Part shown: positions 23,681 through 33,490 of the stretch, one piece after another
How positions within the stretch are numbered: the stretch's first letter is position 1
Layout of the letters: the number at the start of each line of letters is the position of its first letter
Notes under the pieces: model-generated
Databases searched by the model: none
What the model saw: the letters and a program-made list of their open reading frames with translations, nothing else
Told to the model about the DNA's origin: nothing
Translations under genes and position numbers: made by a program
Assembly (NCBI GenBank): GCA_002633025.1
Contig: NMRB01000059.1
Location: 185,941-249,940 of the forward strand
From: Notospermus geniculatus
Taxonomy: Eukaryota; Nemertea; Pilidiophora; Heteronemertea; Lineidae
Direction: 5' to 3'
DNA length: 64,000 bases

Positions 23681-24145
23681 TTCATGGCTCTTCAGTCCGT
23701 CACATGGGACAGTAAGTCGTGGTGCCTTGTACCTTGTGCCTTTGCAAGAGCAAGTAAAAGACCCCAGTCCAAATGAGGAACATTGAGTAGCATGAGGTGG
23801 TCTCTTCTGTATACTGACCACACTCTAAAAATGATTTGTTCAGATTAAATTTCTTTCATCTTTTTACACAAGGTTATGGAGTGGAAAATTATGGCTATTG
23901 TAATTCAATCTTTCTCTCTATATATTCATCTATGGAATATGTTATCTTCACAGTTTGGGGGTATTTAAGCCCCTTTTAAAGGGTTTTAAGTAAAATGTGT
24001 TCTGAAACCTGGGAAAAAAAGTGGTGTTCTGTTTCCTTTTTTTGCGTTCTGGACCAGAATGCGAAATTTCGCGTTCTGAGCAATTCACTTTTTAGAGTGC
24101 AAGGCCAATAAAGCTATGGCTTCGGCCCTGACGAAAAAAAACCTG
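23681..24145 (+). repeat. tRNA-derived SINE family 1, interrupted copy
   Basis: The body strings CACATGGGACAGTAAGTCG, GTGCCTTGTACCTTGTGCC and AATGAGGAACATTGAGTAG lie left of 23821. The tail GGCCAATAAAGCTATGGCT and CGGCCCTGACG resumes at 24101. The insert between them is a separate DNA transposon (23821-24099), so the SINE is the older insertion. Confidence 0.8.
23821..24099. mobile_element. CACTCTAAAAA-ended DNA transposon inside a SINE
   Basis: CACTCTAAAAA at the left and a run of T followed by TAGAGTG at the right are inverted ends. The inner sequence AATGCGAAATTTCGCGTT is self-complementary in part. Both ends fall exactly at the break in the SINE. No coding capacity and no clear target duplication were found. 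Confidence 0.75.
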
Positions 24146-24527
24146 ATTCCATGCAATGCAATTTCTAGACTAACACTCACAGTCGTTGAAGTCACGGAGG
24201 ATGTCAAAAACAATTTACATGTACGTTTCTTAACCAAGTTTCCCGCACAACCATCAGCCCTGTTTGATTTTTTATGTCATGAAAAAAACGCCACGACCCC
24301 TGTGGCCGGCCATATTTACAGGCCAAGCTCCTTCCAAGTGCATTGGGAAGGCCATTATTGACAGTTGTCTGGACAACGAGGATCATGCATCATTTACAAG
24401 TCTTAACTGACCATAGGCTGCCACCTGCTCCCAAGGAGATTGGGGCGGATACTACTGTATAACATACCGTCTTCCTATGAGTGCTTCGTTTTCTTATGAG
24501 TGTTCCTTTTTAGTAGGTATTCGTATT

Positions 24528-24790
24528 TGTATTAGATTTTTCCGTCAGGGCCGAAGCCATAGCATTATTGGCCTTGGTAAGTACAGAAGAGGCTTTCTTA
24601 AGCTACTCATATTCTTCACTTGGATGGGGTCTTTTACTTATACTTGCCTTTGCAAAGACGCAAGCTACAAAGCACCACGGCCAGACGGCTTACTGTCCCA
24701 TGCGACGGACTGAAGAGCCAGGATCGATGATTAATCTCATACATGTATGGCCCAGAATTCGAACCCCTGACATGCCAACGTTTTAGCAGG
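24528..24790 (-). repeat. tRNA-derived SINE family 1, near full-length copy
   Basis: On the minus strand a decayed B-box (GGTTCGAATTCTGGGCC), then the body (CAGTCCGTCGCATGGGACAG, GAGTAGCTTAAG), then the tail AATGCTATGGCTTCGGCCC. It lies about 400 bp from an inverted relative (23681-24145). Confidence 0.75.
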
Positions 24791-25291
24791 TCGTCTTGCT
24801 TAACTTCACAATTTGGAAGACATTTGACAGAAGTATTTGTAGATCTGACCCTGGAACCTGGAAGCGCTTTAGGAATTTTTTCGGCACTCGTACGAAATAG
24901 TTTCGAAAGATTGGTGGTCAGTTCAGACCTGAATAGATTTCTTCAGGGCTGACCTTCGCAGGGTTAACCGACATCACAGAGAAGTGGACAAGATGAGGTT
25001 GGTGCTGATGGACCTGAGATGATTATCTCCCTTCTTATCTGCTGATGGTGAGACGATCCATCAGCCCTGACAGCTATTGACATGATGGCATCTCCCGGGG
25101 CCACGATTGCCATCACTCGCGGCAAGCCAAACACGCGAGCTAGTCAAGATGGCGCTGGCTAATTATCGTTGACCTGATGTCCCTCTAGTCTGTATATGAC
25201 CAGTTGTTGCATTCCTTATGCATGTCAATTTATAAGGGACACATCCGCTACGTGTGGCGCATCCATGATCATCTTCTTGTACATTGTCAGG
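24791..25291. other. No recognised feature
   Basis: Unique-looking sequence. The plus-strand frame 24743-24952 runs out of the SINE and is not a gene. Confidence 0.4.
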
Positions 25292-25565
25292 CAGTGTTTT
25301 CCGCAGGATTTCTTAAGATGGTACCCTTGAAATTCCACAGGTTTTACCGTTACTTTGCAAATTAAGATAGGGTGGTCACCAATTTAAGGTGTGTGTGTGT
25401 GTGTGTGTGGGGGGGGGGGGTNTGGTGGTGGTGGTGGTGTGGGGGGGGTAATAGAAAACCATTACAAAATTGGACTGTAATCTAGGGTGGCTACTTCTAA
25501 GGTAGGGTGGTAAAATGCTAAAGTAGGGTGGGCCACCCTTACAAAAAGCCATGCGGAGAACACTG
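25292..25565. mobile_element. hAT-like MITE with CAGTGTTYTCCGCA ends, copy 2
   Basis: It begins CAGTGTTTTCCGCAGG and ends GCGGAGAACACTG. TCAGG occurs on both sides, offset by one base on the right. A (GT)n/(G)n/(TGG)n microsatellite at 25389-25450, with an ambiguous base, has expanded inside it relative to copy 1 at 15584-15803. Confidence 0.75.
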
Positions 25566-25685
25566 ATCAGGAACTGCAGCCTTCCGCATCGTTAGCATAA
25601 AGATGTGTTGAAATATTGTAAACGTTGTGTTTGTTAGGTGGTATAAACTGTGATATTACACGGAGCTCATTCAACACCATCGCCA

Positions 25686-25881
25686 TTAAAGGGACCCTAT
25701 AGTCAACGAGCTATTAGGCTCATATCGGTGTGGTCACTTCATGACAGGTGGCGCTAGCAGCGGACAACCTACAGATTTAGGCTCAAGTGTAGATGTTCAG
25801 TGTATTTTTCTTGCAATATGTGGTTGGTAGTTATAGATGCTCATGTCAACCGATCGGAGGCTGCCTGGAGGGCCATTTTAA
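25686..25881. mobile_element. TTAA-flanked MITE, copy 2
   Basis: TTAAAGGGACCC at the left, GGAGGGCCATTTTAA at the right, and the shared interior ACAGGTGGCGCTAGCA place it in the 3314-3535 family. The right end is diverged. Confidence 0.55.
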
Positions 25882-25957
25882 ATCCCACCAGCGAGCAAAC
25901 TGTCAGTCATGAATGCTCAGAACAAGAAAATAGTAAAAATTCTTGCGAAACATGTAG

Positions 25958-26081
25958 GGCCATATTCATAAAGGGTGTTTAAGACTTAGACGCGAGTAAC
26001 TTCACTAAATGCACAAACTTCCACAATGCATTTGACGAAGTTACACGCGTCTAAGTCTTAACACCCTTTATGAATCTGGCC
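25958..26081. mobile_element. Long palindrome, GGCCATATTCATAAAGGGTG fold-back
   Basis: The left arm (GTTTAAGACTTAGACGCG) and right arm (CGCGTCTAAGTCTTAACACC) pair almost completely over about 50 bp, with a ~25-bp centre. The outer strings ATTCATAAAGGGTG and CACCCTTTATGAAT are exact complements. Confidence 0.75.
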
Positions 26082-27080
26082 TGTAGTCTTTAGATATGTG
26101 AAGCAATCCTGTGAGTGGACTTAATTTCATTTACCATTCGGACTACATTTTCATTGGCGTTTCAGCACCACGTTCTATCTCAAACCAGTTCAATTACATA
26201 CAATATTGAAACCGTCAAATTTCAAATCCAATAATTTATTACTGTTGTTCACAAACATGATAAATTGGTGCGGGTGCTTATCTTGGACTTTTCATGCATA
26301 CAAAAATAGCATTATGTAAATTTCCAGGCATTTTATTTATCATTTATAGCGAGTTGTCAACATCATCAATCATTGCTGATGTACATGGCCCCAATCATTA
26401 AATCATTGTAATCTGTAATCCATTTCTGCCGATTGGGCCTGCTGGGAGGCATCAGTTTTTCCGGTGGCTAGTTTAGCAGCTGCACAGTACAAAAAACATC
26501 CCAAGTTAGTTTATCAGNAACTTCATCTTTTCCAGGGGGGGGGGTCAGGGGGTCAGGGAAAAGATGAAGTCACTTCGTCTTTTTTGGCATCAATGTAATT
26601 TTGAGACGGCCCCTAAACTATACTATGCAAGGAAACTACACTAAACAGCCCAAATCCGTAGGCTGTCAGTTGCTGGCACCGCGTGTGATGAAGTGACCGC
26701 ACTGATATGAGCCTAAGCTACATGTACATGTACCTATAGCTCCCTTCAAGAGTGGAGACCATGAAACTGGTGAAGTAACATCCGCATGTTTTACCAACAT
26801 TGGTGAAATAGCCATAAGCAGAGCGGTGATCGTGAGCCATACACAATTGACACAGTTCCAATCACAATCAGCCTCCGCACTGCCCAATAAACAGAGAACC
26901 GAACGAACCGAGACGTAAGCCTCACCTCAGCACTACTCATCAAACAACTGATGTACAGATGGTTACCGGTTCACCATCTCAATTGAACAGAAATCAATTG
27001 ATCAATGGAGCTATGTAGAGCCATCTGGGAGAGGAAGAAGAAACTGTGTTAGTGATGTTGTGTGTTCAGTCGAAGGAAGC
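26082..27080. other. No recognised feature
   Basis: Unique-looking sequence. A short inverted pair around a G run (AACTTCATCTTTTCC ... GGAAAAGATGAAGT, 26519-26571) is visible, with an ambiguous base at its edge. Confidence 0.4.
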
Positions 27081-27333
27081 CATCCTCCTACAGCAGGGTT
27101 CAGTGTTTCCGTCAGAGGGTACAAAGGGTACTATGCTAGTACCCCCAAAGGAACAGGAAAGGGCCATTTTCTTTAATTTCATGTTTTTTTGCTGATTTTG
27201 AAGAAAGTAGTGCCCTCAAAGAAATTTCTGGCAGAGACCCTTGGGTTTTAACCTCGCTCCTCTTCATCCTCGTACAACTTTGTGTGCGAGTGTATGACGA
27301 GGAGCGAGACCAAGGCCCTGCTGTGGGAGGATG
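27081..27333. mobile_element. CATCCTCCC fold-back element, copy 2, interrupted
   Basis: The left end CATCCTCCTACAGCAGGG and right end CCCTGCTGTGGGAGGATG pair. The left arm is broken at 27101 by the CAGTGTTTCC element and resumes at 27248 with TTTTAACCTCGCTCC. AAGGAAG occurs immediately outside both ends, a 7-8-bp duplication. Confidence 0.75.
27101..27242. mobile_element. CAGTGTTTCCGYCAGAG element, nested copy with 5-bp duplication
   Basis: About 142 bp, with ends CAGTGTTTCCGTCAGAG and TTTCTGGCAGAGACCCTT. GGGTT lies on both sides (27096-27100 and 27243-27247). Sister copies are at 41778-41921 and 53027-53169. It has landed inside the fold-back element. Confidence 0.85.
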
Positions 27334-27418
27334 AAGGAAGGTTGCAAATCCCCTCTACGTGGTATAATGGGGGGGGGGGGGTGNCAAAAAACGGCACACA
27401 AAATAACAGTATAAGTAA

Positions 27419-27500
27419 AGTCGTCTCCGAATTTCGCAAATTTTCGACCCCAACCGGGGTCTTCCTCAGGCACTTTGTAGTAGAGATCCCAGAAGTGACT
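27419..27500 (-). mobile_element. Hammerhead-like element, copy H2 (single arm)
   Basis: On the minus strand: CTGAGGA at 27469-27463, one extra A, GACCCC/GGGGTC with GGTT loop at 27461-27446, GAA at 27445-27443, stem III AATTT/AAATT with GCG loop (27442-27430), then C at 27429. The shared tail with GTGTG(C/T)CGTTTTTT lies to the left (27388-27418). Only one arm is present. No flanking duplication was recognised. Confidence 0.65.
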
Positions 27501-28454
27501 AAGGGAAGCATTCCAATCTTGACGACTGGGATTCAACACCTTGTAGAGCAATGAACAACATTCTAACATGTCTAAGTATGAATTTTAATATCAATTATGC
27601 CTTGGGTGTAACCAAACTGTCACAAACACCTGGGCAAAACGTTGCACATTGATCAACATCCCTAAAATTCTCGAAGGGGAACTTTTAAAGGATAAAATGT
27701 GTCATTTTCTGGTGTGTTCCTGTCATGTCAACCGAATCACCTGACGCTGAGCATGATTAGAAAAATCTAAAATTGTCAGCTATCAATTTAAGCCTCTTAC
27801 ACGATACTTTTGTTGTCAGCATTGCAATTTAACATGCCAATACTGTCGTATTTACCATTTTCAGACGGATAAAAGTAGAGTGGCCATGATGTACTGTCAT
27901 TTCGCTTTTCATTTTTTTCTCTTGGTATCTCGACGTTAATTGACTGGCATGACTGGCCCAGGGGTACCTTTCTCAACCTGAGCTTAAGGATTTGTTTAAA
28001 GCGCCACTCAGACTGTATACATGAGGTATGCCTCGGTATCCCTCCCCTGGCGGTAGAATCGGAACCCAAGGGCAGCGTGGAGCCAATCTCGTATCCAGAG
28101 TTCAACATTACCACAGTAAACTCTGGAAATGCCTAGACTGGTACTACTTTTGCAATTTCAAATGAATTTCTGACCGTTGCACAAGCAATTGCGTAGGGAT
28201 TCGAAAGAGTACGTACTTTCTTTTAATACCCTATGGAATGTAAAAAAGTAGTACATGTATTTTTACAAATACGGGAACAAATTTGAATTTTTGGTATGAT
28301 CACTTTATCAAAATAATGTGTAAAATCGATGAGCACAAGAATCTTGTGCTGGGTTCCAGCCCTTTTCAGAGGTCTTAGCCGAGGAACGATGGTGGCGACC
28401 TCTTCAGATTGGCGTGGAGCAGGGTCACTGGGAGCCATCTTGGATTCTTGACTG

Positions 28455-28592
28455 ATATCCAATAAAAAGCAGAACGACACACAAAATGATATAATACGAA
28501 GTGTCGTCTCCGAATTTCGCAAATTTTCGACCCCAACCGGGGTCTTCCTCAGTCAGTTTCTTGTCGAACTACCAGAAGTGAAGTGAGCTGGA
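28455..28592 (-). mobile_element. Hammerhead-like element, copy H3 (single arm) with 15-bp duplication
   Basis: The minus strand reads CTGAGGA, A, the GACCCC hairpin, GAA, and stem III with GCG loop, then C. The tail ATCATTTTGTGTGTCGTT leads to an end TTGGATAT. The 15-bp repeat TTGGATTCTTGACTG flanks it exactly (28440-28454 and 28593-28607), marking it as a discrete insertion of about 138 bp. Confidence 0.75.
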
Positions 28593-28607
28593 TTGGATTC
28601 TTGACTG

Positions 28608-29400
28608 GGAATTCTGGGAATCCTTGCATGCTCACTCAGTCTTCGATGCATTTGGTTCAATTTGTAATGTGATACATCTTTGCTTTTGGCACTTCAGTTT
28701 GTTTTGCATAAAGTTGGGCGACGATGGGTGAATTGTTGTGGGATAAATGGTGAATGAATGATGTTATGGCGTGGTTTTCAAGTCGAATCAAAACAGAACA
28801 AGTTAATATGGGTCACCACAACAAAATAGCTCTCGACGGCCAAGTCTACAAAGGTCCAGAAAAAAAGACAAACTGGTCATAACTCTATATCATAAGTCAT
28901 ACGTCAAAGTTATATTAAATGTGAGGAACTATTATGCAAAATTCATAGCCCTCCATTGGGCATACACTATAAATTACCCGGTAATGGCAGCAGGCTGACA
29001 GCATGTGACAGAAATCTGACATGATCTATGACTTGATTTATCCAAGTTTTCTTAATACCTTGGCTACTGGATGCAAATATGGGGCCAGCGAGGGGGAGCC
29101 AACGGACCAAAACAAGACCGTCAGTCTTTTCAGGGGTTGATTTATGGTAACGAGCGTCACATGATGATTTGTAAACAACTATACAATTTGATAAATGGAG
29201 GCCTTCCCATGAATCCCAATTTTTGAATAACAAGCTTGTAATATACGCGAAAGCAGGTCCAGTGTTCCCATACATGTACTTGACTCTACAAACAGAAAGA
29301 TGCACAGCCTTTATTTGTATCATGTCCTCAGAGTGGTAGTTGAAAAGTAAGGGTTCCAAATACGAATTGCCTTATATGGTCATACAGAGCGAAGGCAGCA
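28608..29400. other. No recognised feature
   Basis: A 130-codon minus-strand frame at 28967-29359 has no recognisable domain and no homologue in the window. It is treated as chance. Confidence 0.35.
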
Positions 29401-29403
29401 AGA

Positions 29404-29607
29404 ATAAGAAGTGGGACATTTTGCACTTTTTTGCGAATTTTTCAATTTCTCAACTTGGGGTGAAAATTTTTCCCATTTTGAGAAATATCGCCCGAAAAGT
29501 GAGACAAAACGTCATGTCATTTTAAGAAAATTTCTCAAAATGGGAAAAAATTGTATCCCTATTTGAGAAATTGAAAAATAGGCAAAAAAAGCCAAAATTT
29601 CCCGCTT
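29404..29607. mobile_element. AT-rich fold-back MITE
   Basis: TTTTCAATTTCTCAACTTGG ... TTTTTCCCATTTTGAGAAAT pairs with TTTCTCAAAATGGGAAAAA ... TATTTGAGAAATTGAAAAAT. The outer GAAGTGGGACATTTTG and AAAATTTCCCGCTTC also pair, giving arms of about 80 bp. Confidence 0.7.
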
Positions 29608-30044
29608 CTTTTTTTCCACGTGTATTTCTAAATACGTGCAGAAGAGAGAGAGCATGCAATATGGGTTCAGTGCATTGGCCCAGCTGACCAATAAAAAAAT
29701 ATGTCCTTTAATGTTCTGTAAGAGATTTACGAGTCTCATATCATTGTTGGCAAATGATAACAAGTTGATGTATGTGAAGACGATATCAAAAAGGTCATTT
29801 TCTTTTAAAGGAAGGTAGCTGGTAGTACCGCTGTCTTTGTTTGGTATAAAAACACAATCACAGGCAAGCCAAATGATTTAATGAGTCATTTGAAGTATAT
29901 ATATGTATCAGAAATTGTGACATTCGGTGGAAACCCCAAAGATCCTCTTGACCCATTGTTGGTGATACAGTATGTTGGCCTATAAAAGTCCAATTTACAA
30001 ATTTTTGCATTTGTGTAGTAGGTGACGCTGTACATGAACAACAC

Positions 30045-30300
30045 TTGTATGACAATAGGAGGTTTCGCAAATCTGACCAAAAACGAAGTATGAAATACGA
30101 AATTGGACTTCATTTCCATGACGTAATGTATTTCAGGAGATGGTTGGTACCACAAATACCGCCGACAGAGTTAATGTGTATATTAAACTTTGAAATTTAT
30201 CTTTCGTTTCCACTAAGATGCACGACACCATTCTTTCGGTCTTACAAGACATGTTAAAAGACGCAGTGGCAACAGAGACATTTGTGGTACCATCCATCGC
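30045..30300. mobile_element. Partial copy of the AGGTTTCGCA element
   Basis: It shares AGGTTTCGCA, CTTCATTTCC, GGAGATGGT, GGTACCACAA and GAAATTTATCTTTCGTTTC with the longer palindromic element at 59500-59884. The inverted right part is truncated here. Confidence 0.5.
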
Positions 30301-30953
30301 CAGAAATACATTAGGTCCTNTTTGTGTTTGTTGAATAAAACGTCAAGTATGCTACCAAGTTCTACCTGCATTCAACTCTACCACTTATCTTTTGGTACAC
30401 CATTCACATAGCTTATTTGTCCCAAGCTACAATCACAGCACTGAGCGCAAATCTCAACAAATTAGTACTGTTTTATCTCTTCTCTACTAAAAGTTGTAAT
30501 TTATTGGCAAAAATGAGTGAAATATGCCTGTTAAGGTATGCACTAAAGCTTGTTTTTGCCGACTATTTCGTCAGGAGATATGAACGCCACAAATTAACGT
30601 TTATTTATCCGTTACTTGCGAGTATGAATCAGATGGAAGACTGATAAAATGGCTGTATGATTAGTAGCGTGTTTGTGACAGAACGGCTATGTACATTTTA
30701 TTTTTAGCTCAGAAGAGTCTGGGAACGAAAACTTCAATCTAACAAACAGAGATTGATAGGCAAAAGCAGTGATTTAGTGCATTAGTTTTTTTCCAAGGTG
30801 GAAATTTATGGTGATACCAACTCAGACCCAGGTAAATACGTAGCTAGGCAACATGCACTTAGAGAATCTGTCAGTTGCTGTTTGCCCTTGTTGCTACACA
30901 GGTCAAAGCCTTTTTCGTCGTCCGCTGTGTACGTACATTTGTAACGGCCATTT

Positions 30954-31374
30954 TTAAAGGACCCATGTATTGCCACTTTCAGCTGGCGCCACCGCGCCAC
31001 TCTCCAACCCAGGGACTTACTACGTTGTCGGCGAATTGACCCGATTTAGTACGTGCATTTTGTAATGCATTTTTGTAGTTTGTCTAAAGCCTGCCGCACA
31101 CGAGAGCTATCTGCTGAGCAAAAAGTTATTCGAGACCGTTTGCTCAGCAGGTAGCTCGCGTGTGCGCGTAATTTCGGTGAGTTTTTTGCCTCGCGAGGCA
31201 GAAAGCTCCCGTCTGCGCGTATTTTTCGGTGAGCTATCTGCTGAGCAAACGGTCTCGAATAACTTTTTGCTCAGCAGATAGCTCCCGTGTGCGGCAGGCT
31301 TTATTGCCGCTAGGTGGCTCCCTCTACGTTGGCAGTCAAATAACGCATTTGAGATCCAATACCGTGCCCCTTTA
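30954..31374 (+). mobile_element. TTAAAGG...CCGTGC-family element with nested palindrome
   Basis: It starts TTAAAGGACCCATGTATTGC and ends GATCCAATACCGTGCCCCTT. The core strings GCGCCACTCTCCAACCCAGG and GTCGGCGAATTGACCCG are shared with 42346-42565 (inverted), 53708-53931 and 57928-58314. The TTAA at the left suggests a piggyBac-like origin; the right end is TTAT. A palindromic element interrupts it at 31087. Confidence 0.7.
31087..31301. mobile_element. Nested multi-level palindrome, TA-flanked
   Basis: The outer ends AAGCCTGCCGCACACGAG and CGTGTGCGGCAGGCTT pair. Inside, CTATCTGCTGAGCAAAAAG, CGAGACCGTTTGCTCAGCAG and their complements occur in an inverted and partly repeated order, with TTGCCTCGCGAGGCA at the centre. 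TA lies on each side. The related element at 42346-42565 shows the uninterrupted site (GTAGTTCGTCTTACTGCC, minus strand). Confidence 0.75.
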
Positions 31375-31597
31375 TATTACATATAGGCTACTTACATGTA
31401 AACTGACTGACTCCAAGCTTAAAGAGGCTGTCTCCTTTGATCAAAGGTTTTACATCTTATATACAACAATCCATTCAGTTTTTTCGAGGGACGTTTTAAA
31501 GTACAGTTCTTAAAGCGAGATAGGCTCTTTAAACTGACCAAGGGGCCATTATTGATGCCTTTTTCTTCATTCAAGGCCATGAAATAATAACAAGTTT

Positions 31598-31665
31598 CTG
31601 AGGTGAAAGACATAGCTTCCTACCGGACTCGAACCCACGGACCCTCACATATGGCATCATTTTTC
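31598..31665 (-). repeat. tRNA-derived SINE fragment (family 2)
   Basis: The minus strand reads GAGGGTCCGTGGGTTCGAGT, then CCGGTAGGAAGCTATGTC and TTTCACCT, matching 4575-4655. The B-box is good but no full cloverleaf can be drawn. Confidence 0.5.
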
Positions 31666-32792
31666 TTCATTCATTTACACATAGCAATTGTATCTACAAC
31701 CTTTTCGTGCAAATACAAGAAATGCTGGGAATTCGCTTTGCCAAGAAGCCTACCTTACATGATTGAATCACCTTTCAAGGCTGTACACTTACCTGAAAAG
31801 ATAATATAAGAAAAAAATGTAATTATGGTACATACATGTATTGGGAGAATAAGCTGTCATATCTGAATCAGTTTTTGCAAAGGAATTTTTGACAAATTTT
31901 TGGCAAGTTTTTTTGCAAAGGAATTTTTGACAAATTGCTTGACCGTGTATTGTGTATTAATTTTTCGACTCTGCATGCATAATTGGTAAATGATACAAGT
32001 AGATGTAGCTGACCACCAAGTCTATCTGATCCGATGATTTGAAATTTCAATGCTAAAATGTCGATTGGGAAGAAATAAAATAGTTTCATTTCCATCAACA
32101 CAAATAGACAGAAGATGAAGAGTACTATGTGAATTCATAAAAGATGACAAAAAGCAACATTGACCCAAAACTGTGCAGCTTCCGCTTGTCTTCATATTTC
32201 AAGCAAGAAGTTCTCTCAAGCCAATCAGTTGTATGTAACCCATAAACAAAGCTAGCATAAGAGTTGGCTAACATGCCATCGGGGGAAATTTATCCTCGCG
32301 TTAGGTGAAATATGTGTCTGTTGCCAAAAGAGCTCCTGCAGATTGAAATGAAGGGAGTAATTTATGTGCGTGTCTGGTACATAGTTCTATAGATCAGAGA
32401 GGAATGCTTAGGACACAGGAGGATTTGGCAGGTATTTTTGAAAGCGTGTACCGTTCTGAAAGGAACACGGTACAATGCTGACGGAAACCATTTGTCACCT
32501 CAATAACGGCACATCGTAAATAAGGAGGGAATGTTAGAAGTGCTATAATTCTTGATAGAATAGATAAGACCATCCATAAGTCAATCACCTTGCGTTACGT
32601 GCAGTGCTGCACTGAATTTATCTTAGAAAAAGACAAAAATCTTCGCTGCCAGACGGCAGCCCAGGTAATGGGGACCATAGCCCACTGCCTCAATAGGTGT
32701 CGCTAGTGGTTAAGCCTATTGAAAAGAAATTGACATCTAGGTCCTGATCAATTTCTGACAAAAAGGCATCAATAATGTTGTCTAGGACCTGG

Positions 32793-32899
32793 GGCCTGTT
32801 TCATATAAAGTGACTTTAAGCTAATGGTACCTTTAATCAAATGGAAAATGCATTGAGTTAATGGTACCATTAGCTTAAACTCAGTTTATGAAACAGGCC
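32793..32899. mobile_element. GGCCTGTTTCAT fold-back element, present only in unit A
   Basis: The ends GGCCTGTTTCAT and ATGAAACAGGCC pair, as do the inner TAAGCTAATGGTACC and GGTACCATTAGCTTA. CCTGG flanks it on both sides (32788-32792 and 32900-32904). Unit B has the uninterrupted sequence at 34247, so both boundaries are confirmed inside the window. Confidence 0.85.
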
Positions 32900-32969
32900 C
32901 CTGGTTTCGGTGTGCTGCACTCTATCGTAGCTATGATGCCTGCTGAGTGAGAAACCATAAATGATACAC

Positions 32970-33285
32970 CGGTAGCACTTTTACGGTGCTGCTACCTGTA
33001 AAGTGACGATACCACATATGTTAGCAGCACTTTGACGGTGCAGCTACCTGTAAAGTGACGATACCACACATGGTAGCAGCACTTTGACGGTGCTGCCACC
33101 TAAGTGACGATACCACACATGGTAGCAGCACTTTGACGGTGTTGCTACCTGTAAAGTGACGATACCACACATGGTAGCAGCACTTTGACGGTGCTGCTAC
33201 TTGTAAAGTGACGGTACCACACATGGTAGCAGCACTTTTTACGGTGCTGCTACTTGTAAAGTGACAATAGCACACATGGTACTCT
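32970..33285. repeat. Hairpin minisatellite, about 52-bp unit, ~6 copies
   Basis: Each unit contains GTAGCAGCAC and GTGCTGCTAC, exact complements around a TTTGACG-like spacer, followed by CTGTAAAGTGACGATACC and ACACATG. It is a tandem array of potential hairpins. Reading frames in the array are artefacts. Confidence 0.9.
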
Positions 33286-33490
33286 GAAGTAATAAAGCCA
33301 TGGGATTTCTGATTTGATGATTTTCAGTGGGTTAACTCTGGCTCCATCTGCTCTATTGTCCCCGCTATCACGGCATTGCAACTTCTCACCATTTCGTCAT
33401 TATCAAATATATAAATTAAAAGAGTAAGCTTAATTTGACACCATTGCAATTACAGTCAGAGGCCGTATATTATTTATCACTCTGGATGAT

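Larger units (their letters stand above)
32022..33490. repeat. Tandem duplication 1, unit A
   Basis: This 1469-bp unit, starting CTATCTGATCCGATG and ending TCACTCTGGATGAT, is followed directly by unit B. Copy A carries an extra element at 32793-32899 and a shorter hairpin minisatellite. Confidence 0.9.
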
